Both the position numbers and the translations under genes were made by a program. DNA of 58,433 nucleotides from Podaxis mareebaensis (taxonomy: Eukaryota; Basidiomycota; Agaricomycetes; Agaricales; Agaricaceae). Below the pieces are notes generated by a model. That model searched no databases, had not been told where the DNA came from, and saw nothing but the letters and a program-made list of their open reading frames with translations. The number at the start of each line of letters is the position of its first letter. Positions within the stretch are counted from its first letter, which is position 1. This document shows, piece after piece, positions 23,566 through 34,457 of the stretch. The stretch is from positions 1-58,433 of the forward strand of contig JAEUWP010000167.1 in the NCBI GenBank assembly GCA_018524725.1, written 5' to 3'.

Positions 23566-24202
23566 TGGCTAGTCATGTAAACATCTATCCATCATCCTCC
23601 TCCCACTAATTGGACCACCAACACCTCCGTTCAATACACCCCTGCCCTCCACCTATGAAAATGGCCTCATGACTCAACAAATAACATGACACAAACACCT
23701 ATTGGGTGTTCATCAAAAATCGCAACCCATATAAGGCAAGAAGTAGGCCACTGCCTCAACACCCCACTCAGTCATCGCCTCCTCACTCCCCTCATGCCAT
23801 TTAATTTCGGATCCTTGCTTTCCATTCAATTCAATCCCATGTATAATATTACAAATTGTAAATCTTTTCTAAGTTTTGGATTTGCCCTTTACTCTCCACT
23901 CAGCCATTTCATTGTTGCCTTCATTTCTGTGATCCTTTTGACTCAATTTCTCCTCTATGGACCTTGTATTGTACCACAGATCTCATCCAAATACTAACTA
24001 CAGCTGTAGGTACTTTGCATATAAATATGGCACTGTAAAATACCTACAAAATCATCGAAATATTAGCTCTTTTCTCTCTCTTCTCTCTAGCCATCTTTTG
24101 CTCTCATCACTTTCCATCCACCCCATCACACCTTATGGGTTGAAGCCCTAGTGTCAGATGGACACTGACACACTCGCTACTTAATGAAGTTATCACTCTT
24201 CA
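23550..24202 (+). repeat. Element B 3' LTR
   Basis: 653 bp, the same length as the 5' LTR and aligned to it without gaps by eye. At eight sites one LTR has TG where the other has CA, which needs a lost CG at that position. Confidence 0.92.
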
Positions 24203-24612
24203 ACATCATGTAAGGATGAAGGAATACAATAGGCTCTCCAGCATAAGGAATCATCTTCCAACCATGGGCCCAGGTGGAGTTGAAGTTATTATGAATGGTT
24301 TGGACATATAGTCCATCAGGATCAAAGACATGAGTGAAGGGAGCATTTTCCCAAGTGATGCATAAGATCTCCATCATCATGCAGTTGGTGGGATAGAAGA
24401 GTGGTCCAGGTGTCAGCCAGTCTTCTGAGAATAGAGATGCATGGCCAGGAAGACAACAATTGGTGAAAGCTTTATTGCAGTAGTGAGTTGAGTCTTCAGC
24501 TGGTATACCTGTATCTTGGGTGGTAGAGTAGGAGGCATTAGGAAGTCCAAGCTCTTGGACTAAGGTGTTGTAGATGGTGTTGCAATGAGGGGTGCCAGGC
24601 TGGTTCATAACA

Positions 24613-26120
24613 TTATCCCCTTCATTATTAGCAAGTTCCATCTTGCTACTACTATCAGAAATGGGTGTCAGGTGAGGAGTAGGTGGTCTATGATCTTCTG
24701 CTTCCAACATTGGAGAAGGGAGATTCATGATGTCTGTCAGCTGTGTGGATGTGTTCTGATCTTGTTGGACAAGGGAGCAAATGCATGCAGTGGCTCTGCC
24801 AAGTAGGCTGTGTCATTCTCTGATGGATGCAGGGGAGGCTGAAGGTATAGGAGTTGGGGTACATGGTCTGCCTGTTTTGGGTGCTGATGATGTTGTTGGC
24901 AAGGGTGGAGATGGTGGCATCGATGGATTGGTGCAATTGCACACTTGACAGACTTGGACTTCTGGCACAATGGGGAAGGTAGGGGGTTCCATTATAGTCC
25001 CTAGCTCATAGAGGTGATCTGGTGAGGTGACTTCCTCTGTATCAATCAGTATGTGGATACTGCTGGTATTGATTGGTCCCTTGTGGAAAAGTGCATGAAG
25101 GGCAAAGTAGTGGAGGAGGTCAGGCTGGGAGTGGGTGCCTAGGAGGAGTGATAGGTTGGCTAGAAGTGCAGCAGTTGCCCAAATTGGAAATGTCTGGTAG
25201 GGAGTCAGGACATCATTGTATTCTTTGATGCAGAGCCACATAGCAGCTTGCATCAGTAGATCATGACAGTAGAGCCTCAGTTCATGATGGAAGGCTAACA
25301 TCTTGATGATGTCTAATGCTTCCCTGAATTGGAGACATGAGATGTGGACTTGGAGTTGGGGAGTCCTGCTATGTAGGGCACGAGTCTGGTGTAGAGTTGA
25401 ATCAGGTTGTGATTATCGATCTGCTCGTTGGGGAGGTCCAGATAGTGGAGGATTTGAAAGAGAGCTAGTTCTGCTAAGTGTGTTGAGTCATAGACTGATT
25501 TTATCAAGGAGAAGTTTGGTGGTAGAGCTTGAGCTCTCAATGTCACTATATAGTTGAGGGGAGATGTTGTGGCCAATACAAGCAAGTCAGGCTGTCTCCA
25601 TTGAGTTCAAAAGTCAAATGAGCATTCTAGCAGAATGCACAATAGTAGCAATAGTTTCCCTGTAGACATTGCAGTTCTGAACCAAAAGTGGATTCCTTCA
25701 AAGAGTGGGGTCCTGGGTGATGGAGTTAACCCAGTCCAGAGATTCTTGGAGTTGAACGAGTTTGGAGTCAAGGTCAGATACTTCACTAGGGAGGGAAGGT
25801 AATTTGATCAGGGATCTGGCATTGATTGGCCAGATGAATTCTCTGGTTCCAATGCAGGTTGAGTAGGCTGGAAGTGGATGGAGCAGGTGTGAGATGAGGA
25901 AGGGTGTGGCATCCTGTGTGATCATGGTTGTCATGATGTGTTGTATGGTGAGGTGTTCTGTAATGGCATTCAGGTGTTCTTGGAAGGTGGTGGGTGTTTC
26001 AATGAGGGAAGGGATACTGCCAGTGTTATGGCCAGTGCTTGCAGTAGCATTGGGAGGTAATTGAGTATCTTGCTGAGCTTCAGTTTGAGTGACAGGTTGC
26101 TGGGTGTTGGTAGTTGACAT
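24613..26120 (-). pseudogene. A1 ORF3 (post-pol ORF of family A)
   Basis: It starts at ATG 26120, 10 nt after the pol stop, and runs toward the LTR through several frames. Recognisable blocks shared with the A2 copy are TQTEAQQDTQLPPN, PINARS, SEVSDLDS, ATTSPLNYIVTLRAQALPPN and LLLGTHSQPDLLHYFALHAL. It continues across the polypurine tract (plus-strand TTATCCCCTTCATT at 24613-24626) into the LTR frame MNQPGT. It is more damaged than A2. I see no signal peptide or membrane segment and do not recognise a family. Confidence 0.6.
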
Positions 26121-26129
26121 CTCCACTGG

Positions 26130-27411
26130 TTAGTGAAGTTTGTTCTTCTTTTTATGAGCATTGAGGATTTGCTGTGCATTGGAGAATACAGACTGCAGTT
26201 CCCATGTATTTTCAGAGTGAGGGTAGCCAGTCCATTTGACTAGGAATTCAAGGTGGTTGCACAGTTGTCGATGATTTAGGATGGCTTCTACTTTGTAGTG
26301 TTCTTCATCATTGTGCAGTTCTGGTGCAGGTCACAGGTAGTGTTTGCCATATAGGCTATTCTTGGTTACTGGAGTGAGAAGTGTAGCATGAAATATGGGG
26401 TGAATTCTCCATGTTTTGGGTAACTTTAGTTTAAAGTTGACTGCAGATATCTTTTTGATGATTTCAAAAGGTCCTTTGCATTTCAGAGTGAGTTTTCTTG
26501 ATTTGACTTGCAATGGAAGATTACATGTGTCTAGCCATACTTGGTCTCCTATGGAGTAAGTGGGGAGTCAATAGTTGGCTGTGTGTCTTGCCATAATTTG
26601 ACAGGTGTGATTGTGTGCTTGAATAGCACAATGGTGGGTTTCTGTTAATCAATTCATGCAGTCTTCTGCAGAAGGATTGTTTGTGGGTTCCATTTCTGTT
26701 GGAAATGCTTTTGGGGTATAGCCATAAAGTAGTTGGAATGGAGTTTCAGAACATCCAGCATGGGGACAATTGTTGTGGCAAAATTTGTAGATTGCAAGAT
26801 ATTTGCTCCATTTGTTTGGGTCACTTGAAGTGGCAATGGCAAGGTAGGTTTTGATTTCTTGGTTGAAGCATTCAGTGGATCTGTCAGTCTGTGGATAGTA
26901 GGCTGTAGAGTAGGCGGGCTTGATGTCAAGGAGTTTGTACAGTTCTTGCATTGTTTTAGATGTGAATCAGGGGTTGCAATCAGAGATGACCTTATCAGGA
27001 AGGCCATATTGTGAAAATAGATGGTTGAACAAAATAGATGCAATGACTTGGCTATCAGTAGTTTTCGTAGTAGGGGCTAAAATTATCCCCTTCATTAAGC
27101 CATGGTCCACTATGGCCAAAATAGAATCATATCCATGGGATGGCAGTAGATCTGTGATTAGATCCATAGAGATTTGCGAAAAGGGTCACATTGATTGAGG
27201 TGCTGGGATTGGCTGGTAAGGTGGCTTGTCTGGTCTTCTAATGATCTTGTGCTGTTGGCAGGTTGGGCAGCCTTTGACATACTCAGTAACGTAGTTCTTC
27301 ATGGCTGGCCAGTAAACATATTCAGCAAGTTTGCATAGTGTTTCAGCTATTCCAGGGTGTCCTGCAGTTTGATGATTGTGTACTCATTGGAGTAATCTGT
27401 GGTGTAGTAAT
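26130..27411 (-). pseudogene. A1 pol, 3' part: integrase core and chromodomain
   Basis: Integrase core with MDLITDLLPSHGYDSILAIV (about 27160-27110), a damaged second catalytic box (VISD then C-N-P), STECFNQEIKTYL with the Glu, then a GPF module (KCKGPFEIIKKISAV) and a chromodomain ending at TAA 26130. The upstream part continues at 42686 beyond element A2. Stops are TGA. Confidence 0.8.
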
Positions 27412-27415
27412 TGTT

Positions 27416-28237
27416 ATGAACCAGCCTGGTACCTCCTGCTGCGACATTATTTATCATGTGTTAGTCCACGAGCTTGGACTCCCCAACGCCTCTCATTCTA
27501 CCACTCAAGATACAAGTACATCAGCTGAAGACCCAACCTGTTATTGCAATGAAGCCTTTGCCAATTGTCGCCTCCCTGGCCACGCCTCCCTATTCTCCGA
27601 AGATTGGCCAACGCCTGGACCACTCTTCTATGAGACCGACTGTATGATGACAGAAATACTATGCATCACTTGGGAGAACGCTCCCTTCACTCACGTCTTC
27701 GATCCCGACAGGTTATATATTCAAATGATCCATAACAACTTCGACTCCACCTGGGCCCACGGTTGGAAGATGATTCCTTATGCTGGAGAACCCATCGTAT
27801 TCCTTCACCCCTACATGATGTACCCGCCCGAGGTCGTCCCACATATTATCAAATATGAAGTTGCCCATGGATTCTACTTTTGAGAAGTAGAAGTCTATCA
27901 TGTCAATCCTAACTCCAACGAGCCTCCGGCCATCCCTCCCCACTGTACTCAGCTTCTGCCCCTCCACAGTGTCGACTCCAATGTTCCAGGTATCGACGAG
28001 TCAAACCCCAAAGAACCCATCGGTGATCCACCTCTGTATCCACCACCATATGTCACTGCCAACATATTGTCATCATCATCATCATCCCTGCATCACAGCC
28101 TCATCTTCCTCCATGAAGATTCCCCTGACTCATTGCCTTCGACAGGCAACTTCCCCATCCCTAGTTCCACTTCGTCCCCTGACTCTTATTCCTCTGACTC
28201 TTCTGACGGACATCTCCACCCTGATATGGACTTGTAG
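27416..28237 (+). pseudogene. LTR-encoded ORF of family A (273 codons) in U3
   Basis: An ATG at LTR nucleotide 5 opens a 273-codon frame ending at TAG 28237, with one internal TGA (F-TGA-E-V-E). The product begins MNQPGTS and has an N-terminal part rich in aromatic and His residues (WENAPFTHVFDP, HGWKMIPYAGEPIVFLHP) and a Ser/Pro-rich acidic tail. The same frame exists in the solo LTR (16299 on), the A2 3' LTR (41305-42126) and, on the minus strand, the A1 LTR, where the TGA is CGA. In the 3' LTR it is the C-terminal part of ORF3. In the 5' LTR it lies upstream of the inferred start site, so only the 3' copy would be in the element RNA. No family recognised. Confidence 0.7.
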
Positions 28238-28497
28238 TATAACCAGTAAATAACTTCTCTTCTATCTTGCTGCAGACACTTCGCCTTGTACTCCTGTATC
28301 CCGCCCAAACTCTATCCTGTACGATTTCCTTAGCCAGTTAGTTTCCTTTCTTGTCTCTGTTTCTATTCTCATCCAGTTTCTATTCTTGTCTCATTCCATT
28401 CTTGTCTTGCTCTGCCCCGTAGTTATGCTTCTATTGACTCTTGGACTCATAGCCTTACTTCGTCATAATTACCTGATTTGGACCTTAGAAGTAAAGC

Positions 28498-28539
28498 TTA
28501 AATAGCTGCTCATGTACTGGAAGCGCAAGCTTCCTATAT
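28498..28539 (+). promoter_or_regulatory. A-family LTR core promoter and transcript 5' end (self-primer)
   Basis: A TATA-like TTAAATA (28498-28504) lies 23-29 nt upstream of AAGCTTCCTATAT (28527-28539). The latter is exactly complementary to 28799-28811 just after the LTR. By analogy with Tf1, transcription should start at or near 28527. The motif is unchanged in all five A-family LTR copies in the window. Confidence 0.7.
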
Positions 28540-28798
28540 TCTCAAATCTCAAGTTATTGTTCACCATTAACTTCTGATTTACATTAGCTCACGATCAGTG
28601 TGGTAGTAAACACTCTATCAGTCATACTCTTGACTTATAGACATTCGACCTTCTGAGTGTACTTAATTGGACACTTGCCTTGCCACCTTCTTATCGTGAT
28701 CCTTCTTGCTAGATCCTAGCACCTCTGTGAACCATCTAGTGAGATAGCTGCCCCCTAGCAAAGCTTAGGTGGCTGGTGATAAGGACCAACCTAACATT

Positions 28799-28811
28799 AT
28801 ATAGGAAGCTT
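28799..28811 (+). promoter_or_regulatory. A2 primer-binding site, self-priming type
   Basis: ATATAGGAAGCTT starts 2 nt after the 5' LTR. It is a 13-nt perfect reverse complement of the presumed RNA 5' end. No TGG of a tRNA-type site is seen at this position. Confidence 0.7.
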
Positions 28812-29461
28812 CCCTTGGCAACCCTCGTGTCCATTGTAAGTGACTAGAAGACACACAATATCTCTAGGGTGACATGGGCCCTAATCCCATCATGGACCTA
28901 GCCAACACTAGACTGGATCTGCAAGTAGACTGCAAATCTACATCAGGAGATATGCCTGAACACAGTGATCAGGATAGCAACCTAGATTTTAAAGGCCTGC
29001 AGATTGGAGAGAGGAAACCGCTCCGTCTAAAGCAATTTAGACAGATTGTAGGAACCTTGGCGAACCCAGAAAACAACTGTGACCTACTCCAGACCAATAA
29101 CAAAGGGCAGAGCCAATCCTTGAATGCCTGGATAACTGGCCATTATCTTGGACAGCAAGTAAAGGAGAAAAGCACCCACATCAAGCACTAGACCGGCTGT
29201 GGGAGACAATAGCTGTGCCATGGAATAACTCTAAGCCATGTACAAAAAAGGAGTATCCGATTGAAGGGTAACCGGAAAGGAAAGATAGACCCCTAGTGCA
29301 AGCATGGATTTTGCGCACTACAGAAATTGTCCACCATCCAGAAGCACAACTGGATTCGAGAAAGATTAAAGCTGTACTACAAGAAGTCCCAGAGATACTC
29401 AAGATCAAGATAGGATTTCATCCAAGCTAATCAGCAACCACCCCACGACACCTCTCCCATC
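28812..29461 (+). other. A2 leader between primer site and ORF0
   Basis: About 650 nt. It holds one open frame (28874-29191, 105 codons, starting MGPNPIMDLANTRLDLQ) that I do not recognise. The matching part of A1 lies behind LINE2, outside the window, so its conservation cannot be judged. It may be a structured or packaging leader. Confidence 0.35.
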
Positions 29462-29788
29462 ATGGATTCTTCACCACCACCCTGTTCTCAGGAAAAGGAA
29501 AACAGTGAGCTCAGACTGAGCCTGATCCCAACCAATCTACCTCCTCACAATCCCGAAAATCCAAACAATCCTGACCACATCAACCACCCCCACCCTCAGA
29601 TCCCACACTTCGGATTTGTACCCGCTCACTGGAGCAAACCCCGTATTCACCACCCCCGCCCGTCCAATGCACCAAATCCTTTCACGACACTCCTCCCCCC
29701 ATCAAACCCTCAACCAGCACCACAGCAGGAATTATCAGACAAGCTTCTCTTGGAGAGTGCTCTGAGTGAATTAGCCAAGCAGCTATGA
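29462..29788 (+). CDS. A2 ORF0: small Pro-rich ORF overlapping gag by ATGA
   Basis: 108 codons, starting MDSSPPPCSQEKE, rich in Pro, Asn and His, with a short amphipathic end (ELSDKLLLESALSELAKQL). Its TGA stop (29786-29788) overlaps the gag ATG (29785-29787) as ATGA. The same overlap is kept in A1 (52730-52733). That arrangement would allow termination-reinitiation on one RNA. Alternatively it is the N-terminal gag module joined by frameshifting. Its function is unknown. Confidence 0.5.
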   Translation: MDSSPPPCSQEKENSELRLSLIPTNLPPHNPENPNNPDHINHPHPQIPHFGFVPAHWSKPRIHHPRPSNAPNPFTTLLPPSNPQPAPQQELSDKLLLESALSELAKQL

Positions 29789-31242
29789 CACCAGAACAAT
29801 CTACCCAGCCAAACCCCCTCCTTCAACACAGAGGAGATCCTGAGCACATCGACACCGAGTCAGAACACTCATACCACTCAGGAAGCCAGCAGTCAGAATC
29901 CCCTGAGGAACCAACACTCCATCCGCTCATCCTCACCCCAGCACAACAGAATTGGTACAACTCATTCCCACCAGAACAACAGCTCTACATCCAAACTACC
30001 TCACCCACTGATTGAGAAAGCATCCTTAACAACCTCATCGACACATATGGACCAGACCCCTACAATCCAACTACCCCATATCCCCATTCAACCTCCAGAG
30101 CTCAATCACCTCAGCCAGTACATTCCACCATGTCGAACACATGAGATCCAAAAGTCGAAAAGCCTGAACCATTCTATGGAGACCCCTCCGACTACCCATG
30201 ATGGAAGAGAGACCTACAAATTTACTATGCATGCCAACCGACCAATCTCTCCTCCGACTCTGCTAAGATCATGTTCACCCTCCTCAATATGCGAGGACCG
30301 GCTACCACATGGAAGGAAGCCTACATCACTTCCCATACTACTGGAAACACCTTCAACACAACACAAACTCTGACACAATTCTTCACCGAGTTGGACAACT
30401 CATTTAAACAAGCCTCTACCACCATCATCAGCATCAACCATCTCACACACCTCAAGCAGAACGGAAGACCAATCGAAGAATACATCAACCAGTTCAAAAG
30501 CCTATGCACTTCAGCAGGCATTAGTCACAAAGAGACCAAAGTCACATTATTCCTTAAAGGACTGGACCCATATTACCGCAAAGGCATCATTAACCAAAGC
30601 CCAGCTGAAGACAACCCTGAAGCTGTCTACACAGCAGCCCACCACACAGGAGGACTGGCGCACTTTCAATTGTTTACTGATCGCCTGAGAAATTCGTACC
30701 GACACTACTCGAACCCCCATCGCAAGAAATGTTCAAAACCTCATATTTCAAGCAAAAGCTACAACTTCCGAGCGTATACACCATCTCAGACAACTCGTAA
30801 CCCCCCAGGATATGGTCCCATGGACATTGACAACATCCTCACGAATGAGCTCAATAATATTGACAGAACAGATAGCGAATTTGAACAGTCATCAGAAGAA
30901 GACTCTTCAGAAGTATCATCCGATGATGACTACTACTCAAGTGAACAAGTTAATCAAATTGTCGAAGCAAGAATCAAAGCAGAACTCAACAACCTCCTAC
31001 CCCAAGAGCTCCACGAACTCAGGAATAAAGGTTTATGCTTCATCTGCAAAACTGGCAAGCACTATGCATGATCATGCCCACTCAACAAACAAAGATCCAA
31101 GAACCGAGCCTCCTATTCCCGAAATAGACACGGAAAACAACTCTGAAAGCACTGAAAGTCAAGACTCAATAACATTGAAGAGGAATCAAGCAACAAAGAA
31201 GAACCCAAAGGGAAAGGAAAGGATTTTACCTGAAGGGACTAG
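29785..31242 (+). pseudogene. A2 gag
   Basis: One frame from ATG 29785 to TAG 31240-31242, broken by TGA codons. Features in order: acidic N-terminus, capsid region of the retrotransposon gag type (EPFYGDPSDYP at about 30165, LTQFFTELDNSFKQ at about 30370, RPIEEYINQFKSLC at about 30468), acidic Ser-rich stretch (SSEEDSSEVSSDDDYYSSEQ), and a single zinc knuckle CFICKTGKHYA-stop-SC, where the stop falls on an expected Arg. It forms the particle and binds RNA. The TAG is also present in A1, so it is likely the true gag end; pol follows in the -1 frame. Confidence 0.8.
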
Positions 31243-34196
31243 CCAGCATCATGTCTAGTTCCAATAACTCACAAATCATGAGCAACAACTCCGAATTTTC
31301 ATTCGACAGATACCCTCGACCACAAAACCCACCTAACTATCGAAAACCCATTCAAGCAATCAATCAAGTCACTGCTCAGCAACACAACAAGATTCTATAC
31401 CTCCCTACACAAATTCACCTTGATCAATGACAACCTATCGACACCCTTACCTTGCTCGATTCAGGAGCAGGAGGAAATTTTATCGACGAAACTCTTATCA
31501 GTCAATGGAACCTCGAAACATGACCCTTACCGAAACCAATCAAAGTCCGTAATGCTGACAGATCAGTTAATAAAGCAGGAACAACCACCGAAGAGTGTCT
31601 GCTTAGTATCGAGATCGATAACTGGATCACACCCATTACAACACGCATCACCAAACTCAGCAAACCCAAGATTATTCTTGGAGCACCATGGCTTATGAAA
31701 CACAACCCAGACATCGACTGGAGAAAACAAACTCTCACCTGGAGAAACGATGATCCCAATCACATTTATCAAGAACTTCTCCACACTATGGAAGAAGAAG
31801 AAATCGATGAACTTAACCACATCACCCTGGAACCCGAGTCGTTCTTAGAAATCAACTTTAAAGCAAATGCTTCACAAGCCATTGCACAGCAATATGGAGA
31901 TCAGAAGAAAGAATCTGACCCCTGAAAAGTCATTCTGAAAGAATTCCACGACTACCTTGATGTATTTTCTGAGAAGAAAGCATCTCGATTCCCACCAAGT
32001 AGACCTTGGGATCACAAGATTGAACTCAAAGATTCATTCGAACCAAAGTCATTCAAACCCTATCGATTATCACCTATTGAAATGCAGGAGCTCGACAAAT
32101 TCATTGACAAAAACCTCGCTAAAGGATACATTCACCCATCTGAATCACCAATGGCATCACCTTTCTTCTTCGTAGGGAAGAAAGACGGTAAACTATGACC
32201 CTGCCAAGACTACTGATACCTCAACACCCACACTATCAAGAATGCCTACTCAATACTGCTCATATCCTTGCTACTCGACAAGCTCAAAGGATCGAAATGG
32301 TTCACAAAATTTGATGTACGAGCTGGATACAACAACATCCGCATTCGAGAAGGAGACCAATGGAAAGGAGCCTTCAAAACCCCAAGAGGATTATTCGAAC
32401 CCACTGTTATGTTCTTCAGAATGTGCAACAGCCCTGTGACGTTTCAATCTATGATGGATCACATCTTCGCCCACCTCATTCGAAGAGGACAAGTACTTGT
32501 CTACATGGACAACATTCTTATTCATGCCAAAACCCAAGAAGAACTACGACAAATCACCTGAGAAGTACTCGACATCTTACGAAAACATGACTTATATCTC
32601 AAACCCAAGAAATGCGAATTCGAAAAGCAATGCGTCGAATATCTAGGAGCAGTAGTCACTCCTACATCAATCGAAATGGACACTGCCAAACTTGAAGGAA
32701 TTAAGAATTGGCCTACACCGAAAACAACCCGAGATGTCTGAAAATTTATTGGATTTTGCAACTTCTACTGACATTTCATCCAGAATTACTCCAAGCACAC
32801 AGCACCCCTCAATGCCTTAATGTCTAAAAATGTCAAATTCGAATGGAAGCCTGAACATCAACAAGCCTTTAGTGAACTCAAAAGGAAATTTGAAGATCGA
32901 CCTATTCTTATCACACCCGACCCATCAAAACCCTTCAAAATCGAAACTGATGCATTGCAATACGCAGCAGGAGCTGTACTTTACCAAAAAGACGAAAACG
33001 GCATTTGTCGCCTGATAGCCTTCCATTCCAAGGCTTTCACTCCAATGGAACAAAATTATCACTGCTCCAAGCTCGAATGGTTAGCAATCATTATTGCGCT
33101 GTGCACATGGCGCCACTACCTCGAAGGATCACCCCACGAAATCATCATCTGGAGTGACCATGAAAACCTGTCACGCTACAAGGAACCACAAACTCTCAAT
33201 AAGCGACAAGTTCACTGGGTACAATTTATGCAATGCTTCCAACCCAACCTCAAGATCAAGCACATCCCTGGTCGGAAGAATGGACCAGCAGACACATTGT
33301 CAAGACATCCCGATTATGCACCCCAAGAACCAGAAAACCATGATATTACCATATTCAATCAGTCAATGATCACCATCATTACAGAAGATGATAAACGAGT
33401 CATCAAGAAGCATCGAGAAATGATAGATCCCAATGATGATGACACCCCAGATCAAGAACTACCCATGCATGGGAATAGAATCCTAATTCCCAATGAACCA
33501 TCACTGCACCACAGATTACTCCAATGAGTACACGATCATCAAACTGCAGGACACCCTGGAATAGCCGAAACACTACACAAACTCGCTGAATATGTTTATT
33601 GGCCAGCCATGAAGGACTATGTCACCGAATATGTTAAAGGCTGCCTGGCCTGCCAGTGGCATAAAATCATTAGGCGACCGGACAAGCTGCCTTACTGACT
33701 GATCCCAGCACCTCAATCAACACGACCCTTTTTGCAAATCTCTATGGATCTCATCACAGATCTACCACCCTCCCACGGATATGATTCTATTTTGGCCATA
33801 GTGGACCATGGCCTAATGAAGGGGATAATTTTAGCCCCTACTACGAAAACTGCTGACAGCCAAGTCATAGCATCTATTTTGGTCAACTGCCTATTTTCGC
33901 AATATGGCCTTCCTGATAAGGTAATCTCAGATCAAGACCCCCAATTCGCATCCAAAGCAATGTGAGAACTGTACAAACTCCTCAATATCAAGCCCACCTA
34001 CTCTACAGCTTACCATCTGCAAACCGATGGATCCACTGAATGTTTCAATCAAGAAATCGAGACCTATCTCGCCATTGCCACTTCAAGCGACCCAAATGAA
34101 TGGAGCAAGTACCTCCCAATTTATGAATTCTGCCACAACAATCGTCCCCATGCTGGACGCTCCAAAACCCCATTTTTTTTTTTTTTTAAATTGACG

Positions 34197-34202
34197 TTTA
34201 TT
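34197..34202 (-). terminator. LINE1 polyadenylation signal
   Basis: AATAAA on the minus strand, 10 nt before the poly(A) tract. The same signal stands at 53087-53092 in LINE2. Confidence 0.7.
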
Positions 34203-34457
34203 GCACTAGACTAGCTAATACAAACGGGTGCATGGTAGCAGTCCCAATACTGAAACTAGAGAAAAAGGAAAAAGAAAACAGACGAGAAAGGAGAAAAAGA
34301 GGAAAGACAAGCTAGGAGTACGCAAACTATGCTAGAGAAGTGAGTTGAAAAGAAAGAGAAAACTAGCTTAACAAGTCGAGAATGAGATGGAGAGATAGAG
34401 AAAGAGAGGGGAAAGCTGGGGAGCTAGCTAGGATGCAGGTGGTGGAGGGGAAGGCCT

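Larger units (their letters stand above)
15178..24202 (+). mobile_element. Element B: complete Ty3/Gypsy retrotransposon inside the A1 LTR
   Basis: The 9025-bp element has two 653-bp LTRs starting TGTGGAGATCGG and ending CACTCTTCA, flanked by ACAT on both sides (15174-15177 and 24203-24206). Inside are gag with a zinc knuckle, protease, RT, RNase H and integrase. I see no chromodomain. The RT (FVDDVPVKGP, RLTSIPMGYTN) has the look of a Gypsy lineage common in Agaricomycetes. The coding region has many TGA stops and one frame change, so it is dead. A solo A-family LTR sits in gag. Confidence 0.92.
14209..24612 (-). repeat. A1 3' LTR, interrupted by element B
   Basis: The LTR is 14209-15177 plus 24207-24612, about 1.37 kb, ending TGTTA..TAACA like the other A-family LTRs. 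It keeps an open frame for the LTR-encoded part of ORF3 on the minus strand. At about 15110-15120 this copy reads TAC TTT CGA GAA (Y-F-R-E), whereas the other full copies have TGA in place of CGA. That makes it a useful ancestral reference. Confidence 0.85.
27412..28796 (+). repeat. A2 5' LTR
   Basis: TGTTATGAACC..CCAACCTAACA, 1385 bp. From the inferred start site (28527) U3 is 1115 bp and R-U5 is 270 bp. In the first 150 bp it differs from the 3' LTR at 10 sites, all CG versus TG or CA, or CA versus TG. Confidence 0.93.

Noticed and set aside
28874..29191. 105-codon ORF in the A2 leader as a real gene
   Set aside because: No motif, and the matching part of A1 is outside the window, so nothing supports it beyond length.
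34173..34187. T-run as a simple microsatellite
   Set aside because: It is preceded by an AATAAA signal on the minus strand and bounded by a target duplication, so it is a LINE poly(A) tail.
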